A DNA stretch of 5,018 bases from Allomuricauda sp. (GCA_028289745.1 JANQOD010000173.1:1-5018), one strand, 5' to 3'; positions 1-5,010 are shown, counted from the first letter of the stretch. The notes: generated by a model not told the origin, from the letters alone. Translations and numbers: made by a program.

Positions 1-284
1 CTCCAGAGCAGAAAATAAAAAAACGTAGTAACATGATAGCGTTCGTTTAGGTTTGATAAATTGCTCAACACCCTTGGAGCGCGGTGCTATCTTCGGAGGG
101 TTGGTGCAGACGGCAGAAACGCGGCTTTGGCAAAGGTGATGGTATTAGAACGCAATTATTGGTGATTTGTTACACAGAAAATGACACGGGGCAAAATCTT
201 TCAAAAATAAATCGCTATGTGTGACCTAGGTTACAGCTTTTGATCGAGTTGTGCCGTAACTTCATTGCCGTAAAACTTTCGGCC
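1..284. other. Upstream region without a convincing gene
   Basis: No complete coding region with a believable start is visible here. The only open frame with protein-like composition runs on the + strand from about 40 to a TGA at 163-165. Its C-terminal part reads GADGRNAALAKVMVLERNYW, but it has no ATG and its 5' end is closed by a TAG at 37-39, so it could be a decayed gene end or chance. A TAnnTTTG-type -7 element (TAGGTTTG) occurs at 48-55, without a clear -33 partner and 229 bases from the next start codon, so I do not call it a promoter. An imperfect stem can be drawn between about 66-74 and 97-103, but no known RNA family is recognised. The CRP/FNR-like palindrome at 220-235 is listed separately. 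Confidence 0.5.
220..235. promoter_or_regulatory. CRP/FNR-family-like operator upstream of the SQR-like gene
   Basis: The sequence TGTGACCTAGGTTACA has the TGTGA-N6-TCACA layout typical of CRP/FNR-superfamily operators, with one departure (TTACA in the right arm). The central six bases CCTAGG are self-complementary, so 14 of the 16 positions follow the dyad. The site ends 49 bases before the ATG of the oxidoreductase, a normal place for promoter control. The dyad is directly visible; binding by a CRP/FNR-type protein, and activation versus repression, are inferred. No clear flavobacterial -33/-7 pair is recognised around it, so its position relative to the transcription start is unknown. Confidence 0.5.
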
Positions 285-1487
285 ATGAAGACAACTGTAG
301 TTATTGGCGGAAATTTCGCAGGAATGACCGCCGCATTGGAAATCAAACGAAAAGGAAAAGACGGGCACAGGGTACTACTTATTGATAAGTCACCGCTTTT
401 TCTCTTCATTCCCTCATTGATCTGGGTACCCTTGGGCAGAAGGGAAGTAAAGGATATCTCGTTTCGGAAAGATGAAATCTTGCATAAAAAGGGAGTGGAG
501 TTTGTACTGGCCGAGGCGTTGGCCGTAGATCCCAAAAACAATAGGGTAAAAACGACCAAGGGCGATTTCACCTATGACCATTTGGTGGTCGCCACTGGCC
601 CCAAGGTCGATTATGATGTGGCACCGGGCGTGAGGGAACATGCCCATTATATAGGCACCCCCGAGAGTGCCATAAAAACCAGAAAGGCCTTGGAAGAGTT
701 CAAGAAGAATCCGGGGCCGATGGTCATCGGGGCAACCCAAAATGCGGGCTGCATGGGTGCGGCCTATGAGTTTCTCTTCAATATCGAAAAGTGGCTACGG
801 GAACAAAAGATTCGGAAAAAAGTCGATTTATACTGGATCACCCCTGAAACCTTTTTGGGCCATTTCGGCATCGACGGCATGCCCGGGGGCGAGGCCATGC
901 TGAAATCATTTATGAAAATGTTCAAAATACATTATCGAACAGAGGTCGGGGTAGAGAAAGTCACAGACCATGGTGTAGAGCTGACCACTGGCGAAGAGCT
1001 GCCCAGTCGATTCACCATGCTGATGCCCCCCTTTATCGGGGTCGATTTTGTAACCGATTCACCTGCTCTCAACCCAACGGCCAATGGATATTTGCCCGTG
1101 GGTGAAGACTACAGGCATCCTGACTGGCCCAATGTATGGGCAGCTGGTATCGCTGTCGATGTAAAATTGCCGTTTAAACCGGGCAAGGTACCTTTCTCTG
1201 GCCCAAAAACGGGTTATCCTTCTGATGAAACGGGCAAGATAGTGGCCGAAAATATCATTCGTGTCGAGAAGGGCAAGAAAAAACTGAAGAAAAAGGCATG
1301 GGGCAAAATTCCGGGTATCTGTGTGATGGATGCCGGTAAAAAGGAAGTGATCATCTTGAGCGACCATTTGTTCAAGCCCCGAAGGTTTGCGATTATGATC
1401 CCAAATGTGCTGTATGATTTTTCAAAAGTGCTTTTCGAAAAGTATTTTTTGTGGAAAACCCGACATGGGTATTCACAACTGCCTTGA
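285..1487 (+). CDS. Sulfide:quinone oxidoreductase-like FAD flavoprotein
   Basis: A 400-residue flavoprotein of the SQR/FCSD branch of the pyridine nucleotide-disulfide oxidoreductases. Family members oxidise sulfide at the inner membrane face and pass electrons through FAD to quinone. The N-terminal Rossmann motif is GGNFAG (residues 8-13), with Asp34 ending the second strand. VVATG (101-105) and WAAGIA (285-290) are further FAD-fold segments. Cys156, in the context GCMGAAYEF, and Cys346, in GICVMDAG, match the two redox cysteines of SQR. The third cysteine of Aquifex/Acidithiobacillus-type enzymes is missing; HYIGTPESA (121-129) occupies that region. SGPKTGY (305-311) and the C-terminal FEKYFLW (384-390) are SQR-like and suggest peripheral membrane attachment. 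The ATG was chosen because it directly precedes the first FAD strand; an upstream TTG at 240 would add 15 unexplained residues. No Shine-Dalgarno sequence is visible. It converges on the dipeptidase gene. The family is confident; sulfide as the actual substrate is inferred. Confidence 0.88.
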   Translation: MKTTVVIGGNFAGMTAALEIKRKGKDGHRVLLIDKSPLFLFIPSLIWVPLGRREVKDISFRKDEILHKKGVEFVLAEALAVDPKNNRVKTTKGDFTYDHLVVATGPKVDYDVAPGVREHAHYIGTPESAIKTRKALEEFKKNPGPMVIGATQNAGCMGAAYEFLFNIEKWLREQKIRKKVDLYWITPETFLGHFGIDGMPGGEAMLKSFMKMFKIHYRTEVGVEKVTDHGVELTTGEELPSRFTMLMPPFIGVDFVTDSPALNPTANGYLPVGEDYRHPDWPNVWAAGIAVDVKLPFKPGKVPFSGPKTGYPSDETGKIVAENIIRVEKGKKKLKKKAWGKIPGICVMDAGKKEVIILSDHLFKPRRFAIMIPNVLYDFSKVLFEKYFLWKTRHGYSQLP

Positions 1488-1518
1488 CCACTTCAATATC
1501 ATTGGTTTTTTGTTGGGA

Positions 1519-2910
1519 TCATTCTTTTGAAAGCGCCGTAAAATGTTTATAGAAATACGGAATGGTCTCGATTCCCTTTAAATAGTTCCAAACCCCAAAA
1601 TGCTCGTTGGGTGAGTGAATGGCGTCACTGTCAAGCCCAAAGCCCATCAAGATGGTCTTGCTGTCCAAAACCTGTTCAAAGAGCGCCACAATGGGGATAC
1701 TCCCTCCGGTCCGTTCTGGGATCGGGGTTTTCCCGAAAGTGGTTTCATAGGCCTTGGCAGCTGCTTTATAACCGATGCTGTCAATATTGGTCACATAGGG
1801 CAAACCGCCGTGGTGCGGTGTGACTTTTACCTTGACCCCTTTTGGGGCGATGGCTTCAAAATGTTTTGCAAACAGTTCGGTGATCTCATCAGGGTCTTGG
1901 TGGGGTACCAATCGCATCGAAATCTTGGCGTACGCTTTACTGGCAATGACCGTTTTGGCCCCTTCGCCCGTATAGCCGCCCCAAATACCGTTGACATCCA
2001 AGGTCGGGCGAATGGAATAGCGTTCAGGTGTGGTGTAGCCCTTTTCGCCGTAAACGTCACCGATGTCCAACGCTTTTTTATACTCTTCCGAATCAAAGGG
2101 AGCCTTGGCCATTTCTGCCCGTTCAGCGGTAGAAACCTCTTCGACCTTGTCATAAAAACCGGGAATGGTGATGTGGTTGTTCTCATCATGCAAAGAGGCG
2201 ATCATTTTACTGAGCACGTTGATGGGGTTGGGCACCGCACCACCATAGATGCCCGAATGCAGATCACGGTTCGGCCCTGTTACCTCGACCTCGACATAAC
2301 TGAGGCCACGCAGCCCTGTGGTGATGCTGGGCACATCATTGGCCATCATTCCGGTGTCGGAAATGAGAATGATATCGTTGGTCAGTTTTTCTTTGTGCTC
2401 GTCGAGAAAATCGGCCAGACTGTCGCTGCCCACCTCTTCTTCGCCCTCGATCATGAATTTGACATTGCAGGGCAATTGGTCGGTCTTGACCATAAACTCC
2501 AGAGCCTTTACATGCATATAAAACTGCCCTTTGTCATCACAGGCGCCCCGTGCAAATATTGCCCCGTTGGGATGGATATCGGTTTCTTTGATAATCGGCT
2601 CGAACGGAGGTGAATTCCATAGGTCCAAAGGATCGGGAGGCTGTACATCATAATGGCCGTAGACCAAGATCGTGGGCAGGTCGGGCCCGACCATTTTCTC
2701 TCCATAGACCACGGGATAGCCCTTGGTCTCACAGATTTCGGTATGGTCGCAGCCTGCTTCCTGTAATTTTTGCCGTACTACCTCCGCGGTCTTGTGCACA
2801 TCTTCTGAAAAGGCTGAATCGGCACTGACGGAAGGTATTTTGAGCAGTTCGATAAGTTCGTTGATGAATCGGTCTTTGTGGGTGTTGAGATAGTCGTTGA
2901 TTTTTTCCAT
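1519..2910 (-). CDS. M20-family metallodipeptidase (CNDP-like)
   Basis: A 463-residue cytosolic zinc (or Mn) dipeptidase of peptidase family M20, closest in motif style to the carnosinase/CNDP2 group. It would hydrolyse dipeptides or short peptides to free amino acids. The two-metal site is fully visible. YGHYDVQPP carries ligand His86 and catalytic-support Asp88; GACDDKGQ carries bridging Asp125; EGEEEVGS carries general base Glu158 and ligand Glu159; ISDTG carries Asp185; and DAIHSPNE carries His432. LHSGIYGG (217-224) marks the dimerisation/lid region, with His218 as the substrate-contacting histidine supplied across the dimer. Length is normal for the family, and there is no signal peptide or membrane segment. 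The ATG is followed at once by the family's N-terminal helix. The upstream leader is A/T-rich without a Shine-Dalgarno sequence; TACTTTTA on the minus strand (2931-2938) is only a weak promoter candidate. Exact substrate preference cannot be read from the sequence. Confidence 0.93.
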   Translation of the reverse strand: MEKINDYLNTHKDRFINELIELLKIPSVSADSAFSEDVHKTAEVVRQKLQEAGCDHTEICETKGYPVVYGEKMVGPDLPTILVYGHYDVQPPDPLDLWNSPPFEPIIKETDIHPNGAIFARGACDDKGQFYMHVKALEFMVKTDQLPCNVKFMIEGEEEVGSDSLADFLDEHKEKLTNDIILISDTGMMANDVPSITTGLRGLSYVEVEVTGPNRDLHSGIYGGAVPNPINVLSKMIASLHDENNHITIPGFYDKVEEVSTAERAEMAKAPFDSEEYKKALDIGDVYGEKGYTTPERYSIRPTLDVNGIWGGYTGEGAKTVIASKAYAKISMRLVPHQDPDEITELFAKHFEAIAPKGVKVKVTPHHGGLPYVTNIDSIGYKAAAKAYETTFGKTPIPERTGGSIPIVALFEQVLDSKTILMGFGLDSDAIHSPNEHFGVWNYLKGIETIPYFYKHFTALSKE

Positions 2911-2988
2911 GAATTATTTAGTATGGAAACTAAAAGTACAAAAAAGAAGTTTTTGAAATACGGATTTACAACAATTGAAAAATTGAAG

Positions 2989-2996
2989 TATATTTG
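2989..2996 (+). promoter_or_regulatory. Bacteroidota-type -7 promoter element for tRNA-Leu
   Basis: TATATTTG matches the TAnnTTTG -7 consensus of Bacteroidota sigma-A promoters exactly. TTG triplets occur upstream at 2975-2977 and 2983-2985, but neither has the usual 17-23 base spacing, so the -33 part is poor. No equally good element lies between here and the tRNA. Transcription would then start near 3002-3005 and give a leader of roughly 85 bases containing the hairpins and the 5' tRNA relic. The motif match is seen directly; its use is inferred. Confidence 0.55.
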
Positions 2997-2998
2997 CC

Positions 2999-3017
2999 TC
3001 CCGATTTGATATCGGGA
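2999..3017 (+). repeat. Short hairpin at the start of the tRNA leader
   Basis: TCCCGAT (2999-3005) and ATCGGGA (3011-3017) are perfectly complementary around a 5-base loop. The 3' arm is shared with the longer inverted repeat at 3010-3043, so the two hairpins cannot form at the same time in one RNA. It is not followed by a T-run and is therefore not a terminator. Confidence 0.6.
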
Positions 3018-3043
3018 CCTAAGCGGATGTGGTGGTCCCGATA
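3010..3043. repeat. 10-bp perfect inverted repeat inside the tRNA-Leu leader
   Basis: TATCGGGACC (3010-3019) and GGTCCCGATA (3034-3043) are exact reverse complements separated by 14 bases. The loop (3020-3033) contains GCGGATG, a copy of the 5' acceptor strand of the adjacent tRNA-Leu. The right arm fills the gap between the two tRNA-like blocks of the 5' relic. No T-run follows, so it is not a terminator. Confidence 0.8.
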
Positions 3044-3052
3044 GACTTAGGA
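3023..3052 (+). pseudogene. Relic of the 5' half of a tRNA-Leu gene
   Basis: Two blocks match the intact tRNA-Leu in the same order. GCGGATGTGGTGG (3023-3035) equals tRNA bases 1-13, covering the acceptor 5' strand and the start of the D arm. TAGACTTAGGA (3042-3052) equals tRNA bases 29-39, covering part of the anticodon stem and the full anticodon loop with TAG. The 15 bases between these blocks in the tRNA are replaced here by six (TCCCGA). Nothing matching the variable arm or T arm follows, so no tRNA can be made from it. It starts 66 bases before the intact gene. A truncated tandem copy is the simplest explanation. Confidence 0.7.
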
Positions 3053-3088
3053 GTAAGGAAGGAAAAAAGTTCTTAAAAATAGTAAAAT

Positions 3089-3170
3089 GCGGATGTGGTG
3101 GAACTGGTAGACACGCTAGACTTAGGATCTAGTGCCGCAAGGCGTGGGGGTTCGACTCCCTTCATCCGCA
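3089..3170 (+). tRNA. tRNA-Leu (anticodon UAG)
   Basis: A complete class II tRNA of 82 bases. Acceptor strands GCGGATG (3089-3095) and CATCCGC (3163-3169) pair fully, with discriminator A3170. The anticodon stem CTAGA/TCTAG encloses the loop CTTAGGA, placing anticodon TAG at 3123-3125, which reads CUN leucine codons. The variable arm has a GCC/GGC stem (3134-3143). The T arm has loop TTCGACT (3151-3157) on a GGGGG/CCCTT stem containing two G-U pairs. A73 and the long variable arm are leucine identity features. CCA is not encoded (CTC follows), so it must be added after transcription. It lies between the 5' relic and an intrinsic terminator, and is transcribed away from the dipeptidase gene. 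Confidence 0.97.
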
Positions 3171-3178
3171 CTCAAATC

Positions 3179-3220
3179 AAAAACCGTCGTTTCGAATCAG
3201 AATCGGCGGTTTTTGTTTTT
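3179..3220 (+). terminator. Intrinsic terminator of tRNA-Leu
   Basis: AAAAACCGTCG (3179-3189) pairs with CGGCGGTTTTT (3204-3214) over 11 positions, with one T-G wobble. After a T-T mismatch the stem can continue with TTC (3191-3193) and GAA (3200-3202). The T-run continues to 3220 with one interruption. It starts 8 bases after the tRNA, the normal place for its terminator. Confidence 0.88.
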
Positions 3221-3265
3221 GAAAGGTTCACAGGAGGAGAAGTTTACCTTGATTGAAGCCGAAGA

Positions 3266-3288
3266 GACTCCCTTCATCCGTACTGAAA
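3266..3288 (+). pseudogene. Relic copy of the tRNA-Leu 3' end and flank
   Basis: GACTCCCTTCATCCG (3266-3280) repeats tRNA-Leu positions 3154-3168 exactly, from the T loop to the penultimate acceptor base. Similarity continues past the gene end: 21 of 23 bases match over 3266-3288, with mismatches at 3281 and 3285. The T-arm 5' strand and everything upstream are absent, so this is not a tRNA gene. The copy lies 112 bases downstream of the original. It may be the tail of a deleted tandem tRNA-Leu or an attachment-site-like direct repeat; the terminator-like hairpin right after it favours the first. Confidence 0.7.
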
Positions 3289-3290
3289 GC

Positions 3291-3312
3291 CCCCAAATTT
3301 TGAGGTTTTTTT
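3291..3312 (+). terminator. Weak terminator-like hairpin after the 3' tRNA relic
   Basis: CCCCAA (3291-3296) can pair with TTGAGG (3300-3305) around a 3-base loop with one C-A mismatch, and seven T residues follow (3306-3312). The hairpin is short and imperfect. Its position directly after the 3' relic mirrors the terminator behind the intact tRNA, so it may be the old terminator of a lost tRNA copy. Confidence 0.45.
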
Positions 3313-3434
3313 GTTTAACCAAGAGGCTAGTTCGATAAAATGCCTGGGGCAATAGCGTCTTTTTCTGCCACCACTGCCCCCATCATATCGATATGGCCTT
3401 CCTTCAACTGATTTTGAAAGACAAAAAAGCAAGA

Positions 3435-3453
3435 TTGGGAAAGTAGTTCCCAA
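3435..3453. promoter_or_regulatory. Inverted repeat, candidate operator for the AraC/GyrI unit
   Basis: TTGGGAA (3435-3441) and TTCCCAA (3447-3453) are exact reverse complements with a 5-base spacer. The repeat ends 37 bases before the GTG start of the AraC-family regulator, a plausible operator position. No T-run follows closely on either strand, so it does not look like a terminator. AraC proteins usually bind direct-repeat half-sites, so the binding factor could be another regulator. Function is inferred from position only. Confidence 0.35.
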
Positions 3454-3477
3454 AAATTAACTCGAATTTTGTTCAAC

Positions 3478-3484
3478 AAAGGGA
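3478..3484 (+). promoter_or_regulatory. Shine-Dalgarno-like site supporting the GTG start
   Basis: AAAGGGA lies six bases before the GTG at 3491 and resembles a ribosome binding site. This decides the start: the frame is closed upstream by a TAA at 3458-3460, no ATG occurs before codon 123, and that codon lies beyond the DNA-binding domain. Confidence 0.5.
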
Positions 3485-3490
3485 TTCAAA

Positions 3491-4357
3491 GTGGACAAGA
3501 AAGTTGGTATAAGGGATGATTACTCGGTTCGCATCAACAAAGTATTGAACCATATACAGGCGAACCTGGAAAGCCCGTTCAAACTCTCGGAGCTTTCTGC
3601 TATCGGCAACTTTTCGCGACATCATTTCCATAGGATTATTTCGGCCTATTTGGGAGAACCCCTCGGAGGCTACATCAAGCGGGTAAGAATTGAGAAAGCC
3701 GCGCAGTTGTTGCGGTACTCTGACTCTTCTATAACAGAGATTTCAGAATTGGTCGGGTATGATACCCTATCATCTCTAAGTGCCGCCTTCCACAAAAGAT
3801 TTGGTCTTTCCCCTACAGCCTACCGGAAAAAGTATAGCACTCAAAAGTCACTTCATATGATGGATAGACCCGAGAAAGTGAATTTCGACTTTTGTCCGAC
3901 AATCAAAACGATACCCCCGATGAAAATTGCATTCGTCCGTGTTTTCGGAAAATATGGGCACGAGGGTATTGGAAAGGCTTGGGACAGATTGTTCAAGTTC
4001 GCAACCAAGCAAGGCCTGATGGACGAAAAGACCAAAATGTTCGGAATATCCTATGACAATCCGGAGATAACCGAAAATGAAAAATACGAGTACAACGCCT
4101 GTATCAGCATCGAGAAAGACATTAAGCCCGAGGGAGAGGTAGGAATGAAGGAGATGAAAGGCGGAAAATATGCGGTGTTCACCTATAAGGGCAGCTATGA
4201 GAACTTTCCGCTTATCTACGAGCTTATTTTTAAAGAATGGCTTCTTAAGAGCGAACATGAACTCAGGGATACCGAGATTTTCGATCGGTATGTAAATACA
4301 CCGTTTGATACTGGACCCAATGATTTGCTTACGGAAATACATCTGCCCCTTAAGTAG
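3491..4357 (+). CDS. AraC-family transcriptional regulator with GyrI-like ligand domain
   Basis: A 288-residue regulator beginning at GTG. Residues about 12-114 form the AraC/XylS DNA-binding domain with two helix-turn-helix units. The first is around KLSELSAIGNFSRHHFHRII (31-50) and the second around ITEISELVGYDTLSSLSAAF (81-100). The family signature end FGLSPTAYRKK follows (104-114). After a linker, residues about 130-288 form a GyrI-like effector domain, the fold of SbmC/GyrI and the ligand domains of Rob and BmrR. Visible marks are YEYNACISI (199-207), GGKYAVFTYKGSYE (224-237) and IFDRYVNTP (263-271). In FDRY the usual central Glu of the F-E-x-Y motif is Asp265. Family members of this layout sense hydrophobic or cationic small molecules and control nearby detoxification genes. 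The stand-alone GyrI-like gene starts 41 bases downstream on the same strand, probably in one transcript. The ligand is unknown. Confidence 0.9.
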   Translation: MDKKVGIRDDYSVRINKVLNHIQANLESPFKLSELSAIGNFSRHHFHRIISAYLGEPLGGYIKRVRIEKAAQLLRYSDSSITEISELVGYDTLSSLSAAFHKRFGLSPTAYRKKYSTQKSLHMMDRPEKVNFDFCPTIKTIPPMKIAFVRVFGKYGHEGIGKAWDRLFKFATKQGLMDEKTKMFGISYDNPEITENEKYEYNACISIEKDIKPEGEVGMKEMKGGKYAVFTYKGSYENFPLIYELIFKEWLLKSEHELRDTEIFDRYVNTPFDTGPNDLLTEIHLPLK

Positions 4358-4398
4358 GTGCTAACACATAGAAAAGAACAATGGTAAAATAGACAAAA

Positions 4399-5010
4399 AT
4401 GGAAAAGATAGATTATAAAAAACGGCTAAAACACCTGTACAGGCCCTCCGCTAAAGAAGTGGAGTTCGTAGAGGTGCCTGAAATGAATTTTTTGATGGTG
4501 GATGGACAAGGAAACCCCAATACGGCAAGGGCTTATAAAGAGGCAATCGAAGCGCTCTACGCCCTGTCTTATAGCTTAAAGTTTATGGTCAAGAAAGGAA
4601 ATATCGGTATCGATTACGGGGTCTTGCCCCTAGAAGGCCTTTGGTGGGTGGATGATATGTCGAATTTCGACCCAGACAACAAAGATGAATGGAAATGGAC
4701 ATCCATGATCATGCAACCAGACTTTATTACCAAGCAACATGTTCAAGAAGCCATTGAACAGGTCAGAAGAAAGAAGAACCCCAAAGCTCTCGACAAAATA
4801 CGGTTCGCTTCTTTTAATGAGGGCAAGACTGCACAGCTAATGCACATCGGGCCATTTTCTGAAGAGGGACCCAATATCGAAAAAGTGCACAAGGCAATTG
4901 AAGATGCAGGTTTCGAGAGAAAGGGCAAGCATCATGAAATCTACCTTTCCGACATCCGAAGGGCCGCTCCTGAAAAGTGGAAAACCGTGATTAGGCAACC
5001 CTATCAATAG
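4399..5010 (+). CDS. Stand-alone GyrI-like small-molecule-binding protein (Lin2189/SAV2435 type)
   Basis: A 203-residue cytosolic protein with the double-repeat GyrI-like fold and no DNA-binding domain. Motifs typical of the Lin2189/SAV2435/CTR107-type subfamily are visible: VEFVEVPEMNFLMVDGQGNP (21-40), DYGVLPLEGLWW (72-83), WKWTSMIMQPDFIT (98-111), AQLMHIGPFSEEGP (145-158), HHEIYLSD (178-185) and KTVIRQP (195-201). Aromatic residues Trp82, Trp83, Trp98, Trp100 and Tyr182 with Glu180 fit a drug-binding pocket. Members of this subfamily have been reported to bind varied drugs and, in some cases, to hydrolyse cyclopropanoid DNA-alkylating compounds; whether this one is a hydrolase or only a binder is open. 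Length is normal for the subfamily. The ATG follows an A-rich leader without a Shine-Dalgarno sequence, as is common in Bacteroidota. There is no terminator between it and the AraC-family gene, so co-transcription and ligand-induced expression are likely. The stop lies 8 bases before the window end. Confidence 0.9.
   Translation: MEKIDYKKRLKHLYRPSAKEVEFVEVPEMNFLMVDGQGNPNTARAYKEAIEALYALSYSLKFMVKKGNIGIDYGVLPLEGLWWVDDMSNFDPDNKDEWKWTSMIMQPDFITKQHVQEAIEQVRRKKNPKALDKIRFASFNEGKTAQLMHIGPFSEEGPNIEKVHKAIEDAGFERKGKHHEIYLSDIRRAAPEKWKTVIRQPYQ

Larger units (their letters stand above)
3313..3490. other. Intergenic region upstream of the AraC-family gene
   Basis: No gene is supported here. On the minus strand an open frame of about 50 codons ends at a TAG (complement of 3327-3329), and its last part reads EGHIDMMGAVVAEKDAIAPG. 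It has no proper start beyond an internal ATG pair, and I do not recognise it, so it may be a gene-end remnant or chance. Possible -7 elements for the downstream gene, TGATTTTG (3409-3416) and GAATTTTG (3464-3471), each match TAnnTTTG at all but one of the fixed positions, without well-spaced -33 partners. The inverted repeat at 3435-3453 is listed separately. Confidence 0.4.

Noticed and set aside
161..174. A second CRP/FNR-like site (GGTGA...TTACA)
   Set aside because: The arms resemble the site at 220-235 but the spacer is four bases instead of six, so it does not fit the operator class.
240..284. TTG at 240 as the start of the SQR-like protein
   Set aside because: It would add 15 residues before the FAD-binding strand that have no family counterpart, and no ribosome binding site supports it. 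ATG at 285 fits the family N-terminus.
1488..1518. Shared bidirectional terminator between the converging SQR-like and dipeptidase genes
   Set aside because: The 31-base gap has a T-rich stretch but no convincing stem on either strand.
1615..2613. A 332-codon + strand frame opposite the dipeptidase gene
   Set aside because: It lies entirely within the well-supported M20 dipeptidase on the other strand, has no recognisable domain, and is a shadow of the high-GC coding strand.
2931..2938. TACTTTTA on the minus strand as the -7 element of the dipeptidase promoter
   Set aside because: It misses the final G of TAnnTTTG and has no well-spaced -33 element, so it is too weak to list as a feature.
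3132..3338. A 68-codon + strand frame beginning with GTG at the tRNA-Leu anticodon stem
   Set aside because: It starts inside the tRNA, runs through its 3' end and terminator, and translates the 3' tRNA relic. This is a classic false gene over a tRNA.
3848..4342. A 164-codon minus-strand frame opposite the GyrI-like domain of the regulator
   Set aside because: It overlaps the clear effector domain of the AraC-family protein and has no family motifs.
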